Assembly: GCA_049324315.1 (NCBI GenBank)
Contig: JBMOKU010000030.1
Location: forward strand, 1-64,000
Direction of reading: 5' to 3'
Origin: JBMOKU01 sp049324315
GTDB lineage: Bacteria; Bacillota; Clostridia; Peptostreptococcales; Thermotaleaceae
DNA length: 64,000 bases
Shown: piece by piece, positions 44,372 to 54,136 of the stretch
Layout of the letters: the number at the start of each line of letters is the position of its first letter
How positions within the stretch are numbered: position 1 is the stretch's first letter
Translations under genes and position numbers: made by a program
Notes under the pieces: generated by a model
What the model was told of the DNA's origin: nothing
The model's input: the letters and a program-made list of their open reading frames with translations, nothing else
Databases searched by the model: none

Positions 44372-45535
44372 TTAAGCATCTTTAGATTTTGTATAAATAT
44401 CAAAACCTACCGCAAGCAGTAATACCAATCCTTTTATTGCCTGCTGCCAGTCGATCCCTAATCCGATTAATGACATACCATTATTCATGACACCCATAAC
44501 AAGACCACCGATAATGGCACCCAGAACGGTACCGATTCCTCCAGTGGATGACGCTCCACCAATGAAAGAAGCAGCAATTGCATCCAACTCAAAGTTAACA
44601 CCGGCCTTTGGCGTAGCTGCATTTAATCTAGCGGCAAAAACAAGTCCTGAAAGGGCTGCCAAAACACCCATATTTACATAAACCCAGAAGGTAACACGCT
44701 TTGTTTTTATTCCTGATAATTTTGCTGCCTTTTCATTTCCACCTAACGCATAAATATGTCGCCCGGCAACGGTCTTATTGGTAACAAACGTATAAATAAT
44801 AACGAGAGCAAATAATAATATTAAAACATTTGGAATACCTTTGTATTGCGCAAGAGCGTAGGTAAACAGATTGATAGCACCAACAATCGCTGCTATTTTT
44901 GCGATGAATAAGCCTTGGGACATCACCTCGAAATTATATTTTCTTTGTGTTTTTCTATTGCTTACTTCAAATGCAATATAAACGATGGAGAAAATGATTC
45001 CCACCACATAGGTTGTAATGTGGCTGGATGTCCCCCCAAAGAAATCCGGAATAAATCCTGAGCTTATTTTTTGAAAAGCTTCAGGGAACGGAGAAAGAGA
45101 CATTCCCTTCAAAGTAACCATTGTTAAGCCCCTGAATATAAGCATACCGCCAAGGGTAACAATAAATGCGGGGATTCTAACATATGCAATCCAGAATCCT
45201 TGCCAAGCCCCTATAAGGGCGCCGATTAACAATGAGATGATCACTGCAAACATAAACGGCATATCATAGGTTACCATGAGTGTGGCAGAAACAGCACCGA
45301 TAAAGGCAGCTACCGAGCCTACGGATAGATCAATATTACCGGAAACGATAACCAATAACATACCTATTGCCAACACTAATATATAACTGTTTTGTAATAT
45401 CAAGTTCGTAATATTTAATGGCTTCAGCAAAAGACCATCCGTTAAAACTTGAAATAATAACATGATTGATACTAATGCAATAAGCATACCGTATTGTCTG
45501 ACGTTATTCTTTAACATATTTTTTAAAGTTTCCAT
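44372..45535 (-). CDS. Monosaccharide ABC transporter permease (GguB/MmsB type)
   Basis: Inner-membrane channel of a class II sugar importer, 387 residues with about 10 hydrophobic helices. Family signatures are IVSGNIDLSVGSVAAFIGAV, TLGGMLIFRGLTMV and ALSGLVFAARLNAATPKAG...FELDAIAASFIGG. GGGGG lies about 8 nt before the ATG, 11 nt after the ATPase gene. Adjacent to ara genes, so L-arabinose is a reasonable substrate, but xylose, glucose or galactose are alternatives for this family. Confidence 0.93.
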   Translation of the reverse strand: METLKNMLKNNVRQYGMLIALVSIMLLFQVLTDGLLLKPLNITNLILQNSYILVLAIGMLLVIVSGNIDLSVGSVAAFIGAVSATLMVTYDMPFMFAVIISLLIGALIGAWQGFWIAYVRIPAFIVTLGGMLIFRGLTMVTLKGMSLSPFPEAFQKISSGFIPDFFGGTSSHITTYVVGIIFSIVYIAFEVSNRKTQRKYNFEVMSQGLFIAKIAAIVGAINLFTYALAQYKGIPNVLILLFALVIIYTFVTNKTVAGRHIYALGGNEKAAKLSGIKTKRVTFWVYVNMGVLAALSGLVFAARLNAATPKAGVNFELDAIAASFIGGASSTGGIGTVLGAIIGGLVMGVMNNGMSLIGLGIDWQQAIKGLVLLLAVGFDIYTKSKDA

Positions 45536-45546
45536 TGCTGTTCCCC

Positions 45547-47073
45547 CTACTTCTGGTTAATAACAAACTTCATAATTTTTTCTTGAGATGCTTCCTTGCC
45601 GCTTAATTCTCCGGTAATTTTTCCTTCATTCATAACATAAATTCGATCACACATCCCCAGTATTTCGGGTAACTCTGAAGAGATAATCAATACTCCCTTG
45701 CCTTCCATAGCCAGCTGATTAATAATGGTGTAGATTTCATATTTGGCACCTACATCGATACCACGGGTAGGTTCATCCAGTATCAATATATCCGGTTCTG
45801 TAAACATCCATTTGCTTAGAACAACTTTTTGTTGGTTTCCACCACTTAAATTCACTGTTTTTTGCAAAATGCCGGAACTTTTTATATTTAATTTTTTACG
45901 GTACTCTTCTGCTTTCACGATTTCTTCATTTTCATTTACGACATAACGCTTGGATATCTTGAAAAGATCTGCTAATGTTGTGTTTCTTTTAATATCGTCG
46001 ATTAGAATTAACCCATAATTTTTTCTATCTTCCGTAACATATGCAATACCATGATCAATGGCCTTATTTACATTATTCAGATGTATCTCTTTATTATCCT
46101 TATATAACTGCCCACTAATTTTCTTCCCGTATGACTTGCCAAAAATACTCATGGCAAGCTCTGTTCTACCTGAACCCATCAAGCCGGCGATACCTACGAT
46201 TTCGCCTTTCTTGATGTGAAAATTGACATTATCAATAATTTTGCGACCCTCATGCAGTGGATGATATACATTCCAATTCTTTACCTCAAATATGATATCG
46301 CCAATCTTTGGGTCCCTTTTTGGATAACGATGTGTTAAATCTCTTCCTACCATACCTTTGATGATTCTATCTTCCGTTATCTGATCTTTTTCCATATCCA
46401 GTGTCTCGATGGTTTTTCCATCTCGTAGAATGGTGATGGAATCAGCAACTTTAGAAACCTCATTTAATTTATGAGAAATAAGAATAGATGATATTCCTTG
46501 ATTCTTTAATTCCAGCAGTAGATTTAATAGATTCTCACTATCATTTTCATTTAATGCAGCAGTAGGCTCATCTAAAATCAATAGTTTAACTTTCTTAGCC
46601 AGGGCTTTGGCAATCTCCACTAATTGTTGTTTACCCACGCCAATATTTGTAATAAGCGTATTTGGTGATTCATTTAATCCCACTTTTTTAAGCAGCTCCC
46701 TGGTATTCGTAATGGTAGCATTCCAATCGATAATACCCTTCTGTGCTTGTTCGTTTCCTAAGAATATATTTTCAGCTATTGACAAATACGGTATCAGAGC
46801 CAGTTCCTGATGAATAATGACGATTCCTAAGTTTTCGCTCTGTTTTATGTCCTTGAACATACATACTTCGCCTTGAAATAGAATATTTCCGTCATAAGTT
46901 CCGTATGGGTACACACCACTTAAAACTTTCATTAAAGTTGATTTCCCCGCACCGTTTTCACCAACCAGTGCATGAATTTCTCCTTGTTTAACCTGCAAAT
47001 TCACATTATCAAGTGCCTTAACGCCTGGAAATGTTTTGCTAATATTCTTCATCTCTAATATGAAATCCGGCAT
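45547..47073 (-). CDS. Monosaccharide ABC transporter ATP-binding protein (GguA/MmsA type)
   Basis: A 508-residue tandem ATPase. N-terminal half: Walker A GENGAGKST, Walker B LLILDEPTAAL. C-terminal half: degenerate Walker A-like GLMGSGRTEL, signature LSGGNQQKVVLSKWM, Walker B ILILDEPTRGID. Both halves are present as in the MglA/XylG family, with the second site probably non-hydrolytic. Second gene of the transporter operon, after a long hairpin that follows the binding-protein gene. Confidence 0.95.
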   Translation of the reverse strand: MPDFILEMKNISKTFPGVKALDNVNLQVKQGEIHALVGENGAGKSTLMKVLSGVYPYGTYDGNILFQGEVCMFKDIKQSENLGIVIIHQELALIPYLSIAENIFLGNEQAQKGIIDWNATITNTRELLKKVGLNESPNTLITNIGVGKQQLVEIAKALAKKVKLLILDEPTAALNENDSENLLNLLLELKNQGISSILISHKLNEVSKVADSITILRDGKTIETLDMEKDQITEDRIIKGMVGRDLTHRYPKRDPKIGDIIFEVKNWNVYHPLHEGRKIIDNVNFHIKKGEIVGIAGLMGSGRTELAMSIFGKSYGKKISGQLYKDNKEIHLNNVNKAIDHGIAYVTEDRKNYGLILIDDIKRNTTLADLFKISKRYVVNENEEIVKAEEYRKKLNIKSSGILQKTVNLSGGNQQKVVLSKWMFTEPDILILDEPTRGIDVGAKYEIYTIINQLAMEGKGVLIISSELPEILGMCDRIYVMNEGKITGELSGKEASQEKIMKFVINQK

Positions 47074-47099
47074 ATACTCACCTACTCCTCACCTGTAAT

Positions 47100-47139
47100 A
47101 AATAGTTTAGTGATGATCATGATCACCACTAAACTATTT
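47100..47139 (-). promoter_or_regulatory. Long intra-operon hairpin (transcript attenuation or stabilisation)
   Basis: A 40-nt palindrome: left arm AAATAGTTTAGTGATGATCA, right arm TGATCACCACTAAACTATTT, one wobble mismatch. No T-run follows on the minus strand. It lies between the binding-protein stop and the ATPase start, a position where hairpins raise binding-protein mRNA over transporter mRNA. Confidence 0.75.
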
Positions 47140-47158
47140 AAGTCATAACAATTTGAAA

Positions 47159-48262
47159 TTATTTACTAAGCTGTTCTTTTGTATAGTAGCCACTGCCTAC
47201 TAATACGTCTTCATAGTTTGTGACGTCAACAGAGATTGGCTCTAGCAGATATGAAGGGACAACTTTAACACCATTATCATATGTTTTTGTATCATTAACC
47301 GGTGCTTCTTTACCGCTTAAAACAGCATCTACCATAGCAACGGCTTTTTTCGCTAATTCTCTCGTATCTTTAAATACTGTATGTGTTTGTTCGCCGGCAA
47401 TAATTGATTTAACAGAAGGAAGTTCAGCATCTTGTCCGGTAACAATAGGCATTGGTTGATCCGCTGTTCCATATCCTACACCTTTTAAGGAAGATAGGAT
47501 ACCAATACTAATACCGTCATAAGGTGATAATACTGCATCGATTTTCTCAGTTGCATAATTCGCACTTAACAGATTATCCATTCTTGTTTGTGCTGTAGCA
47601 CCATCCCATCTTAATGTGGCTACTTTATCCATTCCCATTTGTCCACTTTTTACAACTAATTGTTTTGAATCAATGTAAGGTTGTAAAACAGACATAGCAC
47701 CATCATAGAAGAAGTAAGCATTATTATCATCAGGTGATCCTCCAAATAACTCGATGTTGAAAGGACCTTTACCTTCTTTTAAGCCCAATTTTTCTACGAT
47801 GTATGACCCCTGTTGAACACCTACTTTAAAATTATCGAATGTTGCATAATAATCTACATATTCACTCTTTTTAATTAAACGGTCATAAGCAATAACGGGG
47901 ATATTGGCATCATGGGCTTTATTTAAAACGTCTGTCAATGATTCCCCATCAATGGATGCAATAACTAATGCACTAACACCTTTTGTAATCATATTTTCAA
48001 TTTGCGCTAATTGATTTTCAACGACGTCTTCCGCATACTGTAAATCTGTGGCATAGCCTAACTTTTCAAATTCTTTAACCATGTTGTTACCGTCATCGAT
48101 CCATCTTTGTGATGACTTTGTAGGCATTGCAATTCCTACTATTTTCTTTCCTTCCGCTGGAGCTGCATCCCCGGAAGCATTTTGATCTGTTCCTTTCGCT
48201 CCACAGGCTGCCAAACCAAATACGAGTACAACCGCAAGTAATAATGATAATAGTTTTTTCAT
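47159..48262 (-). CDS. Sugar-binding lipoprotein (ChvE/multiple monosaccharide type)
   Basis: Extracellular receptor of the importer, 367 residues. Signal peptide with lipobox LAAC (MKKLLSLLLAVVLVFGLAAC). The periplasmic-binding type 1 fold shows VGIAMPTKSSQRWIDDGNNM, IASIDGESLTDVL and VTGQDAELPSVKSIIAGEQT, features of ChvE-like multiple-sugar receptors. The ATG at 48262 has GGAGAGGGG upstream; earlier in-frame starts lie in the promoter region. Expression is likely controlled by the operator at 48300. Confidence 0.94.
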   Translation of the reverse strand: MKKLLSLLLAVVLVFGLAACGAKGTDQNASGDAAPAEGKKIVGIAMPTKSSQRWIDDGNNMVKEFEKLGYATDLQYAEDVVENQLAQIENMITKGVSALVIASIDGESLTDVLNKAHDANIPVIAYDRLIKKSEYVDYYATFDNFKVGVQQGSYIVEKLGLKEGKGPFNIELFGGSPDDNNAYFFYDGAMSVLQPYIDSKQLVVKSGQMGMDKVATLRWDGATAQTRMDNLLSANYATEKIDAVLSPYDGISIGILSSLKGVGYGTADQPMPIVTGQDAELPSVKSIIAGEQTHTVFKDTRELAKKAVAMVDAVLSGKEAPVNDTKTYDNGVKVVPSYLLEPISVDVTNYEDVLVGSGYYTKEQLSK

Positions 48263-48299
48263 TGCCTTTCCCCTCTCCTTTTTGGTAAATTTAAAGTAA

Positions 48300-48354
48300 G
48301 GAAACGTTTTCTGTACGTTATCCTCAGTATAACAAATGTTTAGTAATTTTTCAA
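48300..48354 (-). promoter_or_regulatory. Promoter of the sugar transporter with cre/LacI-like operator
   Basis: Minus strand TTGAAA (48354-48349), 17-nt spacer, TATACT (48331-48326). Downstream GAAAACGTTTCC (48311-48300) is a palindrome of the CcpA cre / LacI-family type. It could be read by CcpA or by the divergent LacI-family regulator. Confidence 0.7.
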
Positions 48355-48465
48355 CTATTTTTGTACTAAATTTAGTGAATATTTTTAACAACATCTTGTT
48401 TTTTTCCTATTTTTTTAGTAAAATTGTTGTATGAGGCATAATATTAATCAAAAGGATGGTAATCA

Positions 48466-49506
48466 ATGGCAACCATAAAAGATATTTCTAAAATAGCTGG
48501 AGTCTCTCCTTCAACCATATCACGGGTATTAAACCACGATGAAACAATCAACGTCTCCAATGAAACGAAGCGAAGAATATTTGAAGCTGCTGAAAAGCTA
48601 TCTTATACCAAGCATATTAAGGCGAAAAAAGACGTGGAAACTGTATTGAATTTTGGTTTGATTCATTGGTATAACGAATATCAGGAGATCAATGACCCTT
48701 ATTTTATTTCTATCCGTATGGGAATAGAAGATGAATGCAAAAGTAATAACATTAATTTGGTTAGAATATATAACGATGAAATGCAGGATGAGAATCTAAC
48801 GAATAACACCTTTGACGGATTGATCATCCTAGGTAAGTTTGATACTGATCGCATCAATGATTTTAAACAGTACTGCGACAATATTGTATTTGTCCATTCT
48901 AACAATCCTAAATTTAAGTATGATTCGGTACAGGCAGACTTCAGAGAGTTAACAAACGATGTCATAAAATATCTTTTGTCCGCGGGACATGAAAAAATAG
49001 GCTTTATTGGCGGCAGAGAAGAAATTCCCAGAAATCACGAAAAAATAATCGACTATCGTGAAACACAGTTTGAGAATCACTTGAAAAGAATCGGTCTTTA
49101 CAGACCTGAATATGTAAAGATCGGGAACTTTAGCCATAAGGATGGCTATGAACTCATGAAAGAATTAATTGAAGAAAATAGAGATGATTTACCTACAGCG
49201 GCCTTCATTGCCAGTGACTCCATGGCCATCGGCGCAATAAGGGCGATTAATGAAGCTGGACTGGAAATTCCAAAGGATATCTCCATATTTGGCTGTAATG
49301 ATATACCAACCTCCCAGTATACATCACCTGCTTTATCAACCGTAAAGATCTATACAGAATTTATGGGACAAACTGCTATTAAACTATTATTAGAACAGAT
49401 CAACGGCACAAGACAGCATTTCATCAGAGTAACCGTACCCCATGAATTGATATTCAGAGAATCTGTAAGAGAACTTTTGTTTTGTAAAGAAACTGCAAGT
49501 CTGTGA
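48466..49506 (+). CDS. LacI family transcriptional regulator
   Basis: A 346-residue repressor. The N-terminal helix-turn-helix reads ATIKDISKIAGVSPSTISRVLN, followed by the sugar-binding domain with AAFIASDSMAIGAIRAINEAGL and DISIFGCNDIPTSQYTSPALST. Divergent from the sugar-binding-protein gene with a palindromic operator between them, so it probably controls the transporter. The spacing of the AAAGGATGG site to the ATG is about 7 nt. Effector not known. Confidence 0.93.
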   Translation: MATIKDISKIAGVSPSTISRVLNHDETINVSNETKRRIFEAAEKLSYTKHIKAKKDVETVLNFGLIHWYNEYQEINDPYFISIRMGIEDECKSNNINLVRIYNDEMQDENLTNNTFDGLIILGKFDTDRINDFKQYCDNIVFVHSNNPKFKYDSVQADFRELTNDVIKYLLSAGHEKIGFIGGREEIPRNHEKIIDYRETQFENHLKRIGLYRPEYVKIGNFSHKDGYELMKELIEENRDDLPTAAFIASDSMAIGAIRAINEAGLEIPKDISIFGCNDIPTSQYTSPALSTVKIYTEFMGQTAIKLLLEQINGTRQHFIRVTVPHELIFRESVRELLFCKETASL

Positions 49507-49518
49507 ATAGGCATAAGA

Positions 49519-49570
49519 AAAAACTCCTTTCCAATGATTATTAACGAATAATGTAGGAAAGGAGTTTTGT
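49519..49570 (+). terminator. Terminator of the LacI-family gene
   Basis: AAAACTCCTTTCC pairs with GGAAAGGAGTTTT across a loop of about 23 nt. Confidence 0.75.
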
Positions 49571-49690
49571 ATTTTCATCCCCATTTACGTCTCAGAATTG
49601 TCCTTATTTTCCCAATATACTAATTATTAAAAAACGTAGATCTATATGGTAAGATATAGATACACTAAATTTCTAGGGGGATTAGAAACG

Positions 49691-51058
49691 ATGTACCTGA
49701 AATTTTTACCTATGGAATTTATTATTAATTTTTTTGAAGGTATTTTTGTTTTTTGCTTTTTATATATTCTAAGCGGAAAGCATGAAAATATCAAAAATCA
49801 TCCATATAAACTTGTTGTTTACGGCTTCTTTTATTCCATCATTGTCATGAATATTGCCTCTATATTTACAAAAGGGATACATACTTTCATTGTTATCATT
49901 ACCATAAGCTTAATTTTTAGCATTTCAAGTAAAGTCAGTGTTTATATTTCCTTTCTGTCCATGTCTATGACAACCATTGCAATCGGTCTCTCTGAAACAT
50001 TTTTCTTGATAGTTTACATGCACCTATTTAAAATAGACATATATGAAATGGTCAACGTCCCAGGGTATGAAGTACAGGAATTTTTGTTGGCATTACTCAT
50101 CAAGCTTATTGTATTAATCATTCCTTTCTACATATTATATAGCAAAAAGATAAAGATTGATTTATCAAAACACGAGGATTCTCCCCTGATCTTTGTAACC
50201 ACGCAGTTATTGGCGCTGACTATTTTTACCGTTATTGCTGCAAATAGAACTTCTCATGCCTCATACTATATTATGCTGGGCATTCTATATATCATATTTG
50301 CCGTTTTAGGTGTTATCAACTTCAAAGAAAAAGTAAATATGCTATTGCTTAAACAAAACTATAAAATACAGCAAGAGCAAGTGAGAAATATGGAGGATGC
50401 TATCAGTATTATTCGAAAAGAAAAGCATGATTCTGCTAATCATCTAAACACAATCTTCGCAATGTGTATGCTTAGAAATGAGGATTCTCTAGATAAAATA
50501 GAAGAATATATAAGGAAACTAACAAACAACTCAGATTTCTATTGCAAAGTAGCAGAAACCGGCATCAATGCCATTGATGGTCTGCTAGCAGTGAAAAATA
50601 ACTATGCACTTGAACACAACATTTACCTTGAAATCAATATAGAAAGCCCATTCACTTATACCAAAATAGATCCTGTAGACTTGAGCAGCATCATTGGAAA
50701 TCTAATCGATAATGGATTTGAAGCAGTAAAAGAATTGACAAACCTAGAAGATAAAAAAGTCGTATCCCTGTTAACCTATATAGAAGATAATGTCTTTTAT
50801 GTATCCATATCGAACGATGGCCCAAAAATCCCCGAAGAAAAGTTAGAAACAATTTTCCAAAAAGGATATTCAACGAAGGCATCTACCAAAGGAGATCATG
50901 GATACGGATTATATATTACAAAGCAGTTGGCGCTGCAAAATGATGCATCTATTAGTGTTACCAGTACAGAATATGAGACAGAATTTATTGTAAAATTGCC
51001 TCTTAGAAATCTGGAAATCATAACTACGGAGAACATAGATTTAAAAAAGGGAGCATAA
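49691..51058 (+). CDS. AgrC/SpoOB-like sensor histidine kinase (GHKL)
   Basis: A 455-residue membrane kinase. Six to seven hydrophobic helices (about 5-220), then a phosphoacceptor segment IRKEKHDSANHLNTI (histidine near residue 255) of the AgrC/CitA/SpoOB type, and a GHKL ATPase with N-box IIGNLIDNGFEAVKEL and G2 GDHGYGLYITKQL. GGGGG lies 10 nt before the ATG at 49691. No response regulator lies nearby, so it is an orphan in this window. The ligand may be a peptide as in Agr systems, but no pheromone gene was seen. Confidence 0.9.
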   Translation: MYLKFLPMEFIINFFEGIFVFCFLYILSGKHENIKNHPYKLVVYGFFYSIIVMNIASIFTKGIHTFIVIITISLIFSISSKVSVYISFLSMSMTTIAIGLSETFFLIVYMHLFKIDIYEMVNVPGYEVQEFLLALLIKLIVLIIPFYILYSKKIKIDLSKHEDSPLIFVTTQLLALTIFTVIAANRTSHASYYIMLGILYIIFAVLGVINFKEKVNMLLLKQNYKIQQEQVRNMEDAISIIRKEKHDSANHLNTIFAMCMLRNEDSLDKIEEYIRKLTNNSDFYCKVAETGINAIDGLLAVKNNYALEHNIYLEINIESPFTYTKIDPVDLSSIIGNLIDNGFEAVKELTNLEDKKVVSLLTYIEDNVFYVSISNDGPKIPEEKLETIFQKGYSTKASTKGDHGYGLYITKQLALQNDASISVTSTEYETEFIVKLPLRNLEIITTENIDLKKGA

Positions 51059-51185
51059 TCAAAACGCTTTCTTTCTACCCTATTTCGTCTCAATAAAAAT
51101 TTTTATTGAACAGATTGTTTAGAATATATATGATTGAAAGAGAAGCATAGAAAGCTAAATCATAGATTCTATTTGGAGTGATATC

Positions 51186-52424
51186 ATGAAAATAGGGCAG
51201 TTAGCTAAGAAATTCAATATCTCTGTAGATAATATAAGATATTATATTCAAATTGGCCTAATCATACCTGAAAAAAAGCAAAAACAATTTTATTTTGGAA
51301 AGAAAAGTATAGAAGAAATTGAGCTTATCCTAAGGCTAAAGGAACTACATTTTACTTTGAAAGAAATTCATCAAATACTATCCGTGAGAAGGATATCCAA
51401 TTTAGTTGACGAACAGGATATTATGGATATAATCAATATTTACGAGAGTAAAAAAGTCCAGTTACATGTGGAAAAAGCAAATATTGAACAGGTGATCCTG
51501 GAAATCGATAGGGAATTGGAAAATATATCAAGTCATAAAGTGAGAGAATATGAAAAAACTGGGGTTCCGTTAAACTTCATTTCATATTTATATTGTCCTA
51601 ATTGTGATATCCCTTTATCTTTAAAAAATGTTGAAATGAATTATAGATATATTTTTGAAGGCGATTTGCTATGTGGATGTGGCTACCATGCCACAATCAA
51701 AGATGGGATCATCATAACAAAGAATAGAAGCATAAATCCATATGACAAGCCTGATCTAGAAAGAGAGCTATATAAAGATATACCCGCTTCTTTAATTAGT
51801 TTATTTCAAAGATCCTATAATTGGATGCTTGAAAAATTGAAAGCTCTAGACCTGAAAAATAAGATTGTCTTAGAAACCCATATAAACGCTTACTTTTTTA
51901 TTCATAATCATATAAAGGAAATGGAAAAAGATGCGTTATACATTGTGATAGACAAATTTCCAGAAATGTTAGCAATGTATAAGCGGAAAATTGAACGCTT
52001 GAATTTAGGATCTAATATACTCTATATTGCTGACAACAGTACAAGCTATCCAATAAAAAAAGGAAGTATTGATCTGTTTATCGATTATTTCGGTACAAAT
52101 GAACACTGCATATACAATCATTCCTATTTGCTTTCAGATATAAAAAGCTTTTTCAGCAGCCAAGCTGCAGTTATTGGTACTTTCTTTTACTTTGACCCTT
52201 TTTCAGCCTCTATAAGAAACTTATGCAATAGGTACCCTGAAGCTTATCGTCATAACTTTGATATAAAATATTACAAAAACTCACTATCAGAGGCTGGTTT
52301 TATTATTGATGATGACGAGGCTATTGGATATATAATAGATTCTGGAGACAATCGTGCATTTAGCTTTCACAAAGAAGGTGAGCGGATGTACCTCTATTCA
52401 TTTGATGCAAAAAGAAAAGTATAG
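51186..52424 (+). CDS. MerR-type regulator with zinc ribbon and methyltransferase-like domain
   Basis: A 412-residue protein. Residues 1-70 are a MerR winged helix (KIGQLAKKFNISVDNIRYYI, GLIIPEK), 80-120 a coiled coil, and 135-170 a zinc-ribbon candidate with Cys137, Cys140, Cys163 and Cys165. Residues 200-410 resemble a class I methyltransferase fold: a strand-acidic residue LYIVIDKFPEMLAMYKRK and YIADNSTSYPIKKGSIDLFID. The glycine-rich SAM loop is missing (IVLETHINAYFF), suggesting a ligand-sensing rather than catalytic role (inference). GGAGTG lies 6 nt before the ATG. Confidence 0.8.
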   Translation: MKIGQLAKKFNISVDNIRYYIQIGLIIPEKKQKQFYFGKKSIEEIELILRLKELHFTLKEIHQILSVRRISNLVDEQDIMDIINIYESKKVQLHVEKANIEQVILEIDRELENISSHKVREYEKTGVPLNFISYLYCPNCDIPLSLKNVEMNYRYIFEGDLLCGCGYHATIKDGIIITKNRSINPYDKPDLERELYKDIPASLISLFQRSYNWMLEKLKALDLKNKIVLETHINAYFFIHNHIKEMEKDALYIVIDKFPEMLAMYKRKIERLNLGSNILYIADNSTSYPIKKGSIDLFIDYFGTNEHCIYNHSYLLSDIKSFFSSQAAVIGTFFYFDPFSASIRNLCNRYPEAYRHNFDIKYYKNSLSEAGFIIDDDEAIGYIIDSGDNRAFSFHKEGERMYLYSFDAKRKV

Positions 52425-52452
52425 CCGGATATTCTGCAGCCGGCTATATTTA
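52420..52452. terminator. Terminator between MerR-like gene and hutH
   Basis: ATAGCCGG (52421-52428) pairs with CCGGCTAT (52440-52447), followed by ATTTAT. The genes on each side converge. Confidence 0.6.
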
Positions 52453-52474
52453 TGGGTTTCAACAGATGAACAAA

Positions 52475-54004
52475 CTAGTATAAATTGCCTATTTCTGCTT
52501 CTACTGCTTCTACGATATGATTCTCATCAATGAGCACAGCAGCTTTGTTGATATCCTGATACATAATACGATCTTCAACCAGTTTTTTTACCGTTTCCCG
52601 CAATTTATCATACGCAACTTTTGTCCCTCTCCCCAGTTGTTTTTCTTCGGCTTCAAAGTCAATGGCTTGTACCGCTGCCAATAATTCGATTGCAATAACC
52701 CTGCTTGCATTATAGTAAATTTCTCTGGCCTTTCTTGCCGCAATCGTTCCCATACTGACATGGTCTTCTTGATTTGCTGATGACGGAATAGAGTCTACAC
52801 TGGCCGGATGTGCCAGGACTTTGTTTTCTGATACCAATGCTGCAGCTGCGTATTGTGCAATCATAAATCCCGAATGCAATCCGCCCTTTTCCGTTAAGAA
52901 GGCTGGAAGTCCACTAAGCTGTGGATTTACCAATCTTTCAATTCTTCTTTCCGCTATATTTGCCAATTCTGCAATGGCGATTCCTAGGAAGTCAAAAGCC
53001 AATGCCATCGGTTGTCCATGGAAGTTGCCTCCGGAGATTGCATGATGATCATCTGCAAAAATAATTGGATTGTCTGTTACTGCATTGATTTCAATGTTTA
53101 TTTTTTCCAAGACATATTGAATAGTATCTTTACTTGCACCATGGACTTGGGGGATACATCTCAGTGAATACGGGTCTTGTACCCTCAACGTGCCTTGCCT
53201 TGTTGTTCTTTCGCTTCCTTCAAGCAAAAGGAGCAAATTTTCTGCCGTATGAATCTGTCCTAAATGTGGTCTTACATCATGTACTCTTGAATCAAAAGCA
53301 TCGGTTATTCCCCTTAATGCTTCAATGGTCAGTGCTGCAGTAATATCGGATAATTTGGAAAGATTGATAGCATCATAAACTGTTAGCAGGCCTACGGCGG
53401 TTAGGACCTGTGTTCCATTAATTAATGCTAACCCTTCTTTAGACGTTAATTCTACGGGCTCAATCCCTGCTTTTGCCATAGCATCTTTCCCTGACATCAG
53501 CTCTCCCTTGTAATAGGCTTCTCCTTCACCAATCAAAACCAAAACCATATGTGCCAAAGGTGCCAAATCACCACTTGCTCCAAGAGAACCTTTTTCCGGA
53601 ATTGCAGGATGTACGCCGCGATTGATCATTGCAATGAGTGTGTTTAATGTTTCAAGCCGAATTCCAGAATAGCCTTTTGCCAAGGCATTCGCTCTTAAAA
53701 GCATAATTGCCCTAACAACATCCTCCGGAAAATGTTTGCCCACGCCACATGCATGACTAATGATTAAATTTCTTTGTAATTCTTTTGCTTCGTTTTTTGA
53801 GATTAGAATATCGCTGAATTTTCCAAAGCCGGTAGTAATTCCATATACAACTTTCTCTTCTTCAACAAGCTTATCCACATAGGCTCTTGATTTTTTTACT
53901 TTTTTGATTGCTTCATCAGATAACTGGATCAAGGCATTTTTTCTGGCCACATTCATTACATCATTTATTGTTAAACTATTTCCATCGATACAAATTGTTT
54001 TCAT
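52475..54004 (-). CDS. hutH: Histidine ammonia-lyase
   Basis: Deaminates L-histidine to urocanate, 509 residues. The autocatalytic MIO triad Ala-Ser-Gly is at 143-145 in LGASGDLAPL; the SHACGVG motif with His84 favours histidine over tyrosine or phenylalanine lyases. NPIIFADDHHAISGGNFHGQ is also diagnostic. The ATG at 54004 has AGGAGG 7 nt upstream; an ATG at 54010 abuts it. No hutU, hutI or hutG is in the window. Confidence 0.95.
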   Translation of the reverse strand: MKTICIDGNSLTINDVMNVARKNALIQLSDEAIKKVKKSRAYVDKLVEEEKVVYGITTGFGKFSDILISKNEAKELQRNLIISHACGVGKHFPEDVVRAIMLLRANALAKGYSGIRLETLNTLIAMINRGVHPAIPEKGSLGASGDLAPLAHMVLVLIGEGEAYYKGELMSGKDAMAKAGIEPVELTSKEGLALINGTQVLTAVGLLTVYDAINLSKLSDITAALTIEALRGITDAFDSRVHDVRPHLGQIHTAENLLLLLEGSERTTRQGTLRVQDPYSLRCIPQVHGASKDTIQYVLEKINIEINAVTDNPIIFADDHHAISGGNFHGQPMALAFDFLGIAIAELANIAERRIERLVNPQLSGLPAFLTEKGGLHSGFMIAQYAAAALVSENKVLAHPASVDSIPSSANQEDHVSMGTIAARKAREIYYNASRVIAIELLAAVQAIDFEAEEKQLGRGTKVAYDKLRETVKKLVEDRIMYQDINKAAVLIDENHIVEAVEAEIGNLY

Positions 54005-54136
54005 CCTCATTCCTCCTATAATCGTGTAATTAAACCTTCAAATCATCGTTCATAACACGTTAATGATTCTTTATATTTAACTATACAAAGTAAAGATAAC
54101 TTAATGTCAATAGCCGTATTAAAAGGATTTTGAAGG

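Noticed and set aside
44175..44375. Short plus-strand frame with a good-looking GGGAGG site after araA
   Set aside because: It runs through the head-to-head hairpin elements and has no protein-like composition.
52475..54004. hutH as phenylalanine or tyrosine ammonia-lyase
   Set aside because: The SHACGVG motif with histidine at the selectivity position favours histidine as substrate.
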